DNA of 64,000 bases from Nectonema munidae (Eukaryota > Nematomorpha > Nectonematoida > Nectonematidae). Position 1 is the stretch's first letter; each line of letters begins with the position of its first letter. Of this stretch, positions 1 to 11,900 are shown piece by piece. The translations under genes were made by a program, and so were the position numbers. The notes below the pieces were generated by a model, which saw only the letters and a program-made list of their open reading frames with translations, did not search any database and had not been told where the DNA came from. Location of the stretch: positions 186,001 through 250,000 of the forward strand of contig JAUIRK010001052.1 of the NCBI GenBank assembly GCA_030549495.1, given 5' to 3'.

Positions 1-482
1 CTAACTAATGACTTAAATAAATGAACAGCAAAAACAAAAGTATTTTTCAGCATATGAAGTATAGAAAAAGCTTTCCTGACACTACAAGACACATGTTCTG
101 TAAAACAGAATTTAGTATCAATTATCAGCCCCAAGTCATTGTGTTTTAAAGTTTTCTTTAGTGGTTTATCTGCTGATCATCAGATCCTCCCATTTGAAGA
201 TGATGACACTTATTGAAGTTAAATTTCAAGTCCCATTCAATGGTCCATTCATAAATTGAATGCAAATCTTGCTGAAGTAGAAAGATTGAAGATTTATTAG
301 AAGCAGTATACATTTTGATATCGTCTGCAAATAATTTACAACGAGATTTGAGCTTGTCAGGTATATCGTTTATGAACAGACTGAAAAGAATTGGACCCAT
401 TATAGACCCTTGTAGTACGCCTTTTGTAACCTTGGAAACCGTTGAGTGAATTCCGTTTAATCTTACAAGGCACTTGTTTTTG
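1..482 (-). mobile_element. LINE reverse transcriptase, 3' half (continues off the left edge)
   Basis: Translation of the - strand gives an RT palm region: GPILFSLFIND followed by the catalytic FADD box (positions 158-400), then the thumb-like KFNFNKCHHLQMGG. Bases 1-157 continue the same protein in a disturbed frame (a HNDLGLIIDTKF-like stretch), so the LINE runs beyond the window edge. The FADD box and following residues are typical of Jockey/CR1-type LINEs. The upstream half of the same element resumes at 3529 after an inserted DNA transposon, so this is one LINE in two pieces. Frameshifts and stops show it is dead. Confidence 0.85.
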
Positions 483-3400
483 GGTTCACTGTAATTTCAT
501 CGCGGTAATTTCATCGTGGTAATTCCATCGTGGTAACTTCATCGTGGTAATTTCATCGCATAGTAAATTCATCGTGATGCAATACATCGTCGGTATTTTC
601 ATCGTCAAGTATTTTCATCGTGCAGTGATTACATCGTCATACTAATTTTATGCTTGACGCTCAATCTTTTTTTGTAAATATCCCTTTATAATTTTTTTAA
701 GTTTATTACGAACTTTTGTAAATGTTCTAATATCATAAAAAACTATAATTCTTAAATATAAGGTTTTCATATTATCAGGCTATAATGACAAAATAAAACA
801 ATATCTCTTTCTGACTTAAATAGCCTTGAAATATGTATAAATTTCTTAATATTTAAGGAAAGTTAAAAAAAGTATCTAATTTAATTTAAAAAAATTATAT
901 ATATATATATTAATCTTTGTTTTTTTAGTTTCATAAAAATCCCCTTAACCTAATTTAACCTTCGACTTTTCAGTCATTATTTGGTATATTATATCTAAAA
1001 ATAATCAGTCAATTTTTTTTTTCTTTGGGCTAGGGTGTTTTCTGGGGTTTTGAGGTCGTGATTACGAATAAACATTGGTTTTGTCTGATTGGCTCAGTTA
1101 GAAGATCTGATGCCAAATAAGCCTAAACTGAAAATTCTCCCTGAAATCTTCAAATAGAAGAGAAAAAAATATCAGAAAATACATAATAATTATTTGTTGT
1201 GTGTTTTAAAACAGTTTTAAGAATTTTCTTTAATTCTTTTCTTTTTATTAGAGTTGAAAATGAGTTCAGAGAGAAAATGGTCTTCAAAAGACGTTGTAGA
1301 TATGAACCGGATGTCTTTTGTTACATCTGTGGACAGTATATGATGGCACAACAAAAGAGGAATATTACAGCTTTGTCAAGAGGGCGACAAAGCATACTTC
1401 GATATGAAACTAGGTGACAAGATAAGTCTTGGGCCCCACATATGGTGTGAAAACCTGTGTAGAAAGTCTCCGCGGTTGGACAATGGTAAGCTGAAGTTGA
1501 AGTTTGCTGTACCAATGGTGTGGAGAGAGAAGAATCATTTTGATGACTGCTACTTCTGTATCAATGATATGACGGGGTTTAACAAGCACAAGAAAGCAAA
1601 TTGGCAGTATCCGAGCCTGGATTCTGCTTCCTCCTGTTGCGCCTCTGAGGATCTACCTGTGCTGTTTTCACCAGTCTGCCTGAAATCGATGAAACCGAAG
1701 AGATTCCAGCTGATCTTTCAATATCAAGTGGTGATAGCTGTAGTGACTTGAAGACCCTCAAATGGCTCAGCTTTTCAATCAATCTGAACTTAATGACCTA
1801 GTGGAGACCTTTGTTTGTCGAAGGAGAGTCTGAAGTTCTTGATCACACTCCAAGAGAAAAACATTCTTGATTCTGGACAAAAGTAACATACTATAGGACA
1901 AGGGAAGGCTTGTCGTTTCTTTTCTAAAGAAGATGACCTGGTCTTTGTAATGACGTTTCTGCCTTCTTAACTGATGGGGATCTCGTCATATGACCCAGCA
2001 GATTGGCGTTCTTATAGATAGCTCGAAATCAAGTCTAAAGTTGTACTTTTGATAATGGAATAAGTTTGCTCCTGCCAATTGGCCATTCTACCAAGATGAA
2101 AGAAGAGTATGATGGTATCCAATTTGTTCTTGAAAAACTAAATTACAACACTCATAAATGGCTGTTTGTGTGGCTTGAAAATGGTGAATTTTCTGTTGGT
2201 CAGCAAAGTGGGTACAAAGTATCCCTGCTTTCTTTGTTTGTGGGATAGAGAGCAAGAAACCAGACTGGAGAAGGGAAAACTGGAGAAGAGAAAGTCTCGA
2301 AGTCCCAAACTCTCAATGGCCTTTGGTACCCAGGGATAGAATCATCTTCCCTCCATTGACATAAAACTAGGGCTCATGAAGCAGTTTGTTAAGGCGTTGA
2401 ACAAAGATGGGGATTGTTCAGTACATTGGGAATTTCAGGTCTTTCATCGAAAAAGTAAAGGTGGATCTTCGATGGACCTAGATTCGAACGTCATGAGGGA
2501 TTCTGCTTCCTAATCATATGAACAGGGTTGAGTAAATGCTTGGGTGTCCTTCCAGATGTAGGACAACTTTTGGGAAATCACAAAGTGATAATTACAAGCA
2601 ATTGGTCCGTAAGATGCTTACTGCATACGAAAAACTAGGGGCAAATGTGAGTTAAAGTTCTTTCTTGTTTAGCCACCTCGACAGATTTCCTGGTAATCTT
2701 GGTGATTACAGTGAGGAGAAGGAGAGAGATTCCTCAAGATCAAAACAATGGAAGAGAGGTTCAAGGCAAATGGGTGGTGTGGGTCTGTGGACTTTGAGAG
2801 ACTGTCCGAAAGTTGTCCAAGCGAAAATCGTATAAACGTCAATTTCCTTTTGTGTAAAATATTGTTTGTGTGTTCTTGTACTAAGAATCTAGTGTATAAT
2901 AAATGCTTGATTAAAATTCAGAAATTTTTAGAAATTTTTGTATTTCTCGAAATCTTGAAAGTGTTCAGTTTAGGATAATGAATGTGTTTTCTCTTCTTGT
3001 TAGTTGAGTTTTCCTGTCTTTGTGGTTTTAGATTATCATAAAAATCAATATCTGACTTTTTGCCAGCCGTTTTTTGTACGTTTTTTTAATGTTTTTTAAA
3101 AAACAATTTCAGATTGGTTTAGCCCAGAAAACCCAAAATCTCACTTCCTGCCAATATTGGTGAAGTGTAATCATTTGTTTTTTTAATAAAAAATTATTCC
3201 TTATTTTAAAAAGATTATTGAGATAACTAATTTATTACAAATTGGAAAAATAGAAACAATTTAAAAAAATAAGTTATGAGCAATAACTCTAAAACATTTT
3301 GAGGTATGAAGATACAAATAAATATGTAGTATACAATTAGTAATTTTATAAAAATGACGTAAATAGTGGGATTATCTTGTGACACCGCAAGGAAGTAATG

Positions 3401-3528
3401 GTCAATCCATAAATCTCGCCATGTAATCACTCTACGATGAAAATACCAACGATGTATTGCATCACGATGAATTTACTATGCGATGAAATTACCACGATGA
3501 AATTACCGCGATGAAATTACCGGATACC
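483..3528. mobile_element. 3.05-kb DNA transposon with internally repetitive TIRs, inserted in a LINE
   Basis: The ends are long inverted repeats. The left end (483-about 625) and right end (about 3430-3528) match as reverse complements over roughly 100 bases and are built from repeats of the phrase GGTAATTTCATCG. The outer ends are GGTTCACTG on the left and, reverse-complemented, GGTATCCGG on the right. An 8-bp target duplication TGTTTTTG lies at 475-482 and 3529-3536. The element splits a LINE RT gene, which independently confirms the insertion. The interior carries a decayed protein gene (see 1276-2900). TIR style and duplication length suggest a Mutator-like element; this is inference. 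Confidence 0.85.
1276..2900 (+). pseudogene. Decayed transposon protein of the CYICG/WREKNH family
   Basis: Pieces in shifting frames match a protein family I recognise as dispersed in many animal genomes, usually annotated as uncharacterised. In order: FCYICGQYMMAQQKRNIT (about 1315); a KLGDKxxxxGPHIWCENLC block (about 1408); VPMVWREKNHFDDCYFC (about 1510), with paired Cys typical of zinc binding; PIGHSTKMKEEYDGI (about 2070); PPLHIKLGLMKQFVKAL (about 2350); and LSESCPSENRINVNF near 2800. The order agrees with the intact family. Several frameshifts and stops break it. Its position between the inverted repeats makes it the likely transposase or an accessory protein. I cannot name the superfamily or identify catalytic acidic residues. 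Confidence 0.7.
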
Positions 3529-5720
3529 TGTTTTTGCATATATATATATATATTATATATAGTCTTTTATCCAACTCAAGAAATTGCTAGAGAAATCATA
3601 AGAATGCAGTTTTAGTAGGAGCTTTTCATGAGGAACAGTATCAAATGCTTTATCGAAGTCGAGATAAATAACATTTACTGTTTTACTTTTGTTCGCTTCA
3701 AGCATAAGTTCATTTTATATTCGATCACGTTCGTAATTGTATACTTTTTTTCACGAAATCTATGTTTATAGTTGGATAATAACACATTAACTTTAAGATG
3801 AGCCGAAACTTTATCATTAATTATTATTATTATTGATTCCAAAATTTTAAACGTTACACAGTTTACTGATATTGGTCTGTAATTTTATCACCTTTTTTGA
3901 AGATAGGTGTAATGCAACTCAATTTCAAAGCATCAGGAATTCTGGAATCTTTCAAAGACTTGTTATATAAAAATGTCAACGGAACAGCAATAGTATTAGC
4001 TAAATTTTTGAAAAAGAGAGGTGATATATTATCAAATCCTGGACTTTTTGATGTATTTAAATTAATAAGCTTATCGCGAACTTCGGAATATCCAACACAA
4101 ACGTCTTCCAACTTCTTAGAAAAGTTTTTAGGTTTAATTGTTGTATTTAACAGTGGAGTTTCCTTTTATGCGAGGTAGAGATTGAATGTTTCAGGCTACA
4201 AATCTTAAAGATTTTTTCTTTTTTGATATAACTCCATATCCGTTTGGAATTTTTCTTAAAATCTTTCAAGATGTTTACTTCAAAATTAATGATAAGTTTT
4301 CTACACGGAGTTCATTACTAGCTTTTTTATATTCATTAAAATTGACAGTGCCATCAAATTTCTTGAAAATCTTGAAAAACTTTTTCTTTTTTTCATATAG
4401 AGGAGAATAGATTCTATACCCATAAACGATTTGAATTTTTTCTTCCAAAAAATAATGGAATATGAAGTTTTATTTGTTCATCAAGTATATAGTCTAAGTA
4501 GATAAATTATTCTTCTACATTTTTGGCGGTGACACATTGCCAATCAATATTTTCCAAATCAATTTCGAAGCTGTTGTAATTAGCAGCATAAAAATTGCAC
4601 TTGGTAAAGTTTGACAATTCTTTTTATTTTCTGCACGACTGTAAAATCTAAACAGTAATGATAACTTTTTGTCAAATTTGGTAGCATGGCGACATCGCCC
4701 AAAAGATTTTCATTACTGGTAAATAGCAAATCTAGCAAACTTTCTTTACCATTAGGGTTAAGGAAAATTCTTCAGGGGAATTTGATTGAGCTTCTCATGA
4801 AATCCAATTGATTTTAGGATAGTTAAAATCTCTAAGAATAATGTGATTATTAAATGTTACCTTTTTTAAATTTCATCTATCTTTTGAAAGATTTCATGTG
4901 TACTTTGAACCCTAATAGAGTTTGGACTTCTGTAAAAACAAGTAAAAACTTTCGAACGATTTTTGGGGAGAATTTAATACTAATATGTTCCACTAAATTT
5001 GATGTGTTTCAATGGAATTAAAGAAAAAGTTAACTTGCTTTTGTAATAACATAATATACCTCTTTTTTTTATTAACATTTAGAATTTCTATGCTATCAGA
5101 ACACATATTAAGTAAATCATATCGATCTATTTTAAACAGATTCATATTTATGCTAGTTGGAGTAAATCTTTTGAGTAAAAACTTATTTATACTTAGATTC
5201 AAATGTTTAGCAAAAAATTCTTCAATGTATCGTTTATCATCAATATTTTCGCCAGTATTTTCTTCATACTCATTTATACCATGAATAACATGGTTCAAGT
5301 TTCTTTTTTGCTTTTCTGCCTCAAGTATTTTCTGTTGAATTAAAGCTTCTTGTATGATAGACTTGATGTTAGAAAGATCTTTATTTGAAGTTGCTAGAAC
5401 ATCATTGTAGGTTTTCTTCTTTTGATTTGATTTTTCGTTCATATCATTATTTATTCCTTCGATGTTAGATAATTTCAGGTTTATTTTTGTAAGAGAATCT
5501 TCAATAGTTATATTTGTATTCTCTTGTGATTTTTCCAAATCTTTGATTTTATCTTCTACTTTATTTAAAACTTCATTAACTTTAGAGAATTTTGTAAAAT
5601 TATTCTCTTCAAACTCTTTGAATAAAATTATAGGGGGTTTTTCATTAGTCTTAACACATTGTTTGCATGTATGCAATATGATTTGAAATTTATGTTAAAT
5701 TATGTTTTACTTCTATTCTA
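3529..5720 (-). mobile_element. LINE 5' part: ORF1, endonuclease and N-terminal RT
   Basis: Reading the - strand from about 5700 leftwards: ORF1 (4993-5676), then a decayed endonuclease/linker segment (about 4990-4400) with a DFNYPKINW-like endonuclease signature (about 4830-4800) and a SLLDLLFTSNENLLGDV stretch, then the RT N-terminus at 3863-4111 with SPGFDNISPLFFKN and ITPIFKKGDK. The RT resumes at 482 beyond the inserted transposon. The architecture is that of a Jockey/CR1-type LINE. The 5' end is truncated near 5700, about 260 bases from the OSCP1 start codon and in opposite orientation. The endonuclease part contains several frameshifts. Confidence 0.85.
4993..5676 (-). CDS. LINE ORF1 protein, 5'-truncated (about 227 codons)
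   Basis: A long open frame without an obvious ATG at its head. It opens with HTCKQC, which looks like the last Cys pair of a PHD-like finger as found at the N-terminus of many CR1/Jockey ORF1 proteins. Next is a long charged, helix-rich segment (about residues 30-120: VEDKIKDLEKSQENTNITIE and similar), probably coiled coil. The C-terminal part (HVIHGINEYEENTGEN onward) looks like the RRM-like nucleic-acid-binding region of LINE ORF1. It would package LINE RNA. The frame is still open although the linked ORF2 is broken. Confidence 0.7.
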   Translation of the reverse strand: MHTCKQCVKTNEKPPIILFKEFEENNFTKFSKVNEVLNKVEDKIKDLEKSQENTNITIEDSLTKINLKLSNIEGINNDMNEKSNQKKKTYNDVLATSNKDLSNIKSIIQEALIQQKILEAEKQKRNLNHVIHGINEYEENTGENIDDKRYIEEFFAKHLNLSINKFLLKRFTPTSINMNLFKIDRYDLLNMCSDSIEILNVNKKKRYIMLLQKQVNFFFNSIETHQI

Positions 5721-5976
5721 ACAACTCCTATGAATGTCTTTAGCCATTTTTCTTAAACGTTTAGAATCATACAATTATTTTCCTGTTTTTCCCAAATTTT
5801 AGGATTAAATTGTCAATAAATATTTTATTATATGTTCTTAAATTTTTCTCATTTTAAATTACTTTTCAAATATATATAGTTTACTTATTTTAACAATTCG
5901 GTTTCACTTGTAATTTAGAACTTTTGAAATACCGGAGATTTAATAACTAAAATAATTTTTCTTTTAGACTACAATA

Positions 5977-8900
5977 ATGTCAAATTATGATAGCATCATC
6001 TACATCAATTTATGTGGGGAAATGTTATATGTATTAGACAGAAGACTCAAGTCCTATAACTTTGATACCAATTATCGCTTAAAAGGTAAATTCATAGTCA
6101 ATCATTTATTACAATTAGAGAAAATAAACTAGCTACTCCTTGTACGACTTTTTTTTTTATCAAAACCTAATTTTAAGTGTTGGATTGAGTTGGAAGATAA
6201 AAATCAGAAATGCCTACCGTATACCTTAAAGCGCTTGAATACCACAAAAATAACATTTGTGATACTAATATACAAAGCACTAAATTTAAGCCCAACAAAC
6301 TATAACTTCACTATTTCTTTTTAAACAATCATAGTTTCAACTGCGTAAACTTCCACCTATCTCAATATAAAATGTATGCAGTGACATTTGACAGCAGCTA
6401 TGGAGCAGTCCATGACGTATCCTACATCTAAAATGTAAACAAATCCATCTATACAAATTTTAAAGAAATACAGAAATTATCATTAAACATTTATTCAAAC
6501 AAAACGAGAAGAAAGAATTAAGTGAAAAAAACATTGCTAAAATTGCACTTCAACAACGAGAAATCAACCGGGAGAAAATCAAAGGGATGACAAAAATTCT
6601 TGCAAAAAATTCTGACAAAATTATATTCTCAGAATATGTTCGTTCACATAAAATTGCATTTGTATACCTTACCAGTTTATGTAACTTTGCTGACTATATT
6701 GCTAAGCTAGGTAATAAATTCAAGTTAGAAAAACATACGTTCCTAATGGCTGATTGGTAAATCTTGCGAACTAATGAAGTGAAGTATCTACTTTTTAAAT
6801 ATTAGCGTATAATATAATTTACATCTCGTAAAAATATCAGAAATCATTTTATAAATATTAGGTGTTATAATGACTTATACAAAATACAATAGCATTCGTT
6901 TAGTACATAGCATAGATTAGTAATAAAATAAAAGTTTTTAAATTCAATTATGCCCCAATTTATTGAAATAAAAGAAAACAAAAAATAAACTGAGATAAAG
7001 CTTAGAAAAGTCACTGTTATAAATCGTTATTTTAAAGAAGTCTTTCTGTCAACATCTGATGCTTTAGTAAAGGGACCGTGGGGTGTTTTCACCAAGAAGG
7101 CACACTTGCGCCGCTTGTATCGAAAGATGAGGAAAGGAGGCTTGATGAGGGATCGAACCCAAGACCTTGAGTTATCGAAACCTAGTACCTAACCAACGGT
7201 ACTCCCACCCTCTAACGATAAATTTCTAATGCTTTCGCGATATATTTCTTGAAACTGGCTTTCATTAAATATAATGCACGTTTAGCAATTGATCTTAAAA
7301 TATTATATTTTAATTCCAAGAATTTTATGTCTTTCTTATTTAAATAAAATATTTCTTGCTTTTAGATTGTCTTTTGGAGGTTAATAGGAGCATAGACTTT
7401 GATATTATCATCTTCTCTTTCTTCAAATTCACCAATTTCTATATTTTTTGAGTTCTAATTTCTCCTATAATTTCTAATTTTATTAAACCTGGGAAAAGAT
7501 GTAAACAGTGTGTGTATCACGGTTTAGCATAATATTTTTAAAATTTGCTACTTTTGAGGGATCAGCAATTCTAGAATTGAACAAAGGCTTCGTGACCTTT
7601 AAAAACTTTAAAAAATATCCTGACTCACTAACATCCTTTTCGTCATTTATCCATGCTTTTAAATTCCAAAAATCCCGTCCTCACTAAAAATCCCACTAAA
7701 TCCGCAATTGAGGTAAAGACATCCTGCAGTCCAGCAATGAGCCCATCTGCACAACATCTATGTAGTCCAACAATGATGCAAGAGATATTTAAAAGAATGT
7801 TTGAAGTATGTAAAATGATATAAGCCAAAAGTCAAGTCAAAAGTCGTTAAATTAAACAAAAAAAAATAAATTTTCATTCGTTTTAATGTTATTCTATTTA
7901 TTTAAAATGTTTTTAGAAGAAGAAAATTTATTAAAGAAAAAAAAACATAATATCAGATGAAATAAATCAAAATGAAATCTTTTAATGTGACCTTTTAATG
8001 TGGTTTTTACAGTCAAAAAAATCTATTTTTTTACTCAAATTAAAAAAAATAAGAGTCAAAAAATGATTTTTCATTTGTTAAAAAAGTTAAATATAAAATT
8101 TTTTTCTTTTTTTTTGTTTTGAAAATCCTCTTTATGGATAAAAACGAAATGCTATTTTTTCACAAAATTTTGCTCTGCGAAAAAAATTGTTTTCTATTTT
8201 TAGAGGCAAATTTCCGACAACATAAGTTTTATCACTCAAGTATACGTATAATTTCTTTTAACATATCTACTTCTGTCAAAATGCCAATATTTGGATGAAT
8301 TGGTAGAAAAAGATGAATTAAAAAGAGTTTGATTGAACATATGTGATTTTGATCTAAGATGGAAGTAATGGATTATCCCATCAAATTTTAAGCATTTTGA
8401 TGGCCGATGTTAAGAAAATTTAAAAACATGGCTTATTGCAACGCTCTACAAATCGTGAAGAGTAAGCTTTTATGAAAGGAGACACATATTATTCAACGCA
8501 AATTTAATTTCTTAAAAATATTTCTAAGTATAATTATTAACTTGTTTCAGCTCTACATTCTCTTGAAAGTCAATTAGTTCCAATTGGATTTTTGCAACAT
8601 CTACCCATTTGCAGGTGAGTTTTGCTTCGACTGAAAATTCTGTGATATCTGTCACTAGAAAAGAGTTTTGAGTGAACAGCAGCAGCTGTTTTCCAAGAAC
8701 AAAGTCATCAAAACGTACCTTGAAATTATTGATCAGCTTCTCAATGAATTGGACATGTTTAGTATCGGTTTTTTCTTTACGTTGCTCCAAAAATCTGGGA
8801 AAATGGAAAAGTTGGCTCTGAATATCATTCTTGTAAAGCTCCCATTTTTTCTGAAAACCACGATTTACTGAGATTAAATTGAATATGGTGTGTTTTCCCC

Positions 8901-11900
8901 TTGCAGTTTTTTCATTAAGATCACTCAGATGTGACATTATGTCTGCCAAGAATCCAACACATTCCATTTTCTTTTCGTCTTTCAAAAACTCAGAAAATGT
9001 CTTTGCCTTCACACTGTTTTGATCTTCGAGGAAAGCCTGTAGCTCCTTCCTAATTGCCCAAAATCGCTCCAAAACTCTTCCCTTACTTGGCCATCTCACA
9101 TTGGGAAACCGTTTGAAAAAATTCGAAAAAATTTACACATTCTATAGTCTAAAAATGAAAAAAAAATTTTTTCAAAATAAATATATGAATCAATTTTAGA
9201 GTATAATTATGATTATCAAAATTAATATTCGTGCCTCATTGGAAATTTTGATACTGAAAAATTTGTTTTATTAAAGATCCCAAATAAAATCTAAACTTCA
9301 AAGGGAAATAAATTCATTTGTGAAACTAAAAATTTGAATATAATCTTTGGAGAATAACATGAAAACAAATCGTTCAAAAATCTGTACAATATATCTGACC
9401 GCAAACATACCACGATTTTAAAAAAGTCACAAATTAATCAAATATGTTAAAAAAACTTTTTATAATTACTTAAATAAAGAGTTAATTCAGTTGGGCTGTC
9501 ATATGTCAATCAAATATTTTTTGAAAAATTTTTGACAAGGTTTCATTGATTTTTTTAAAAATAAACGTGACCATTGTATTCAGCCTACATGAAAATGGGT
9601 GTATATAAATAGAAAACTTTGTATAACGATTTAAACTAAATTGTTCTTTTTTAAGTTGAGCTGTCATATATCAATCAATTTTTGATAGGTTTGAATGATT
9701 TTTTTTGAAAATAAACGTGACCATCGTATTCAGCATACATGAAAATGGGTATACAGTGAAACCTGCTTAGGCGAGCAAGTCTCGGGATCAAATTAAACTG
9801 GCTCACTTAGGCAGGTGGCTCATTCAAGCAGGAAAGAAACAATTTTTAAAAAATTTTTATTTAACCTTGAAATAATCACTAATAAAAGATTGTTTTAGCC
9901 TTTTTATGCCCATCGTAGATGTTACATTTTCCAAATCAATAACTTTGCTTAGATATGAGGCATTTCCATGGTGAGAAGCGAATCTTTTTAGTTCTTCGAG
10001 ATAACTTAATGCTTTAGCACTGAACAAGGTTCAGGTTCATTGTATACATTATCTATATTCTTAGAGTCTTCGCTATCACTTGAGTTGACATTTTCAAAAT
10101 CGAGTAGTTCCTGAGCAGGTAAATTCCAATTTACTAACTCATTGTTAGTCGCCAGCTCTTTATCGATTTCATCAAGTTTATCATACTCTTGACTAAACAA
10201 GTTTTTCGAAAGTAGAAGTATTGAAGTTGATACATCCTTTAAATTTTCATTTTCTTCGTCCCTTTCGCATATTACCTGATTGTTTTCTTCTGAGTTAAAA
10301 CCACAATGAGCAAAACATATCTGAATTGTCAAACGTTCAATTTCGTCCCATGAGTTACTTAACCAATATATTGCTTGAAGAAGAGTAATTTTATTAAGAA
10401 CTTCAGGTCCTGTGATGGTTTCATCAATTTGCAATTGATTTAAAATATATGTTAGTTGTTTTTTTCTGTATTTCAATTTACAGTCTGAATGACCCCTTGA
10501 TCTATTGGTTGGCATACATGTATTGTGTTTGCAGGTAAAAAAATTAATTTTATGTTTTCAAGGCGAAGATGAAAATGAGAAGACGCGTTATCTAAAAAAA
10601 AGCAAAAATTTTCGTTTTGGGGCTTGCATGCTTTTGTTTAAATTTTTTAACCAAATCGTAAATAAATCACCAGTCATCCAAGCTTTCGAATTATTCAAGC
10701 AGGGGACAGGCAAATTTTCAACTTTGATAGCTTTGAAACAACGAGGTTTTTTGTTCTTCCCAATCACGACAGGCTTGAGTTTTTCTCCTGTCATAGAAAA
10801 CATAATAGAACTGCTATTCGTTGATTTTTAACTTATTGACGTATTGCTTCGATAAAATAGCCCTGTTTCATTCATATTAAATATATTCTCAGATTTATAA
10901 TCATTGCAAATTTCATGTAAGCTTTCTCTCCAGTTTTTAATAACACTTAACTCTACTCGGTTCTGCTCTCCACTGACTGTATGAAGCACAATACTGTTTC
11001 TTTTTAAAAAACTTTGCAACCATCCGTTAGAAGCGTGAAATGTCGTTATTTTTAAAGCATTTCCTTCATATTCCTGTAAAATTTCTTTTTTTTTTAAGAA
11101 TAATTCTTTGCACCTGATTTTTGCTCACACCAAACTTTTCTCCTACTAAGCGAGAGCTTTTTAGTTTTTCATAGGCTTCAACCACCTTTACGTTTTCAGA
11201 AAGCATTAAAGTCTTCATTTTTTAACTAATTTTAATTTAAAAATCTAAAAAAAAAACACAAAAAAACTTAAAAGGTACCAACATATCCTTAATTTTGAAT
11301 AGAGTACAAAAAAGGCTGTAAATTAGCTAATTCAAACCAATAATTATTTTTTACAGAATTATTACATTTGTAAGTAAAGTTGAATCCTATGTTTAAAAAC
11401 TTTAATTTATCATTTACACATTAATAAGAGTAGAATAAATTGACTATGATATTTCGTCTTAATAAAGAAGAAAAAGTTAAGAAACGACTCAAAATGTATT
11501 TTAATTAGTTTTTAACAATAAATACCCAAAAAACATTTTGAGCTTTTAATACTCTACACCAAAATGATTGTGACTTTTAAAAAGATAAATGATCCCTTAT
11601 TTTATAAGAAGATTTATTACTGAAAGGCAACACTTTTTTAATGCCAATAATAATTTTTAGAGAACTAATAAATTTACTATCTTTTGAATACAAATTTGAT
11701 AAAACCTATCTATTACAAAAAACACCTACGTCCTACAAGCAAACTAATTACTCTCACACTTCTGCCCAATCTTATGCGAAAAGTTCCTTACGTAGAAATA
11801 GAGCAATGCTCTCTTGATACAAAATAATGATTGGGACCAAGACTAACAAAAAGAACGGAAAAATAAGTTCATTCGCATACTCACAAAATACAAGCCTATC

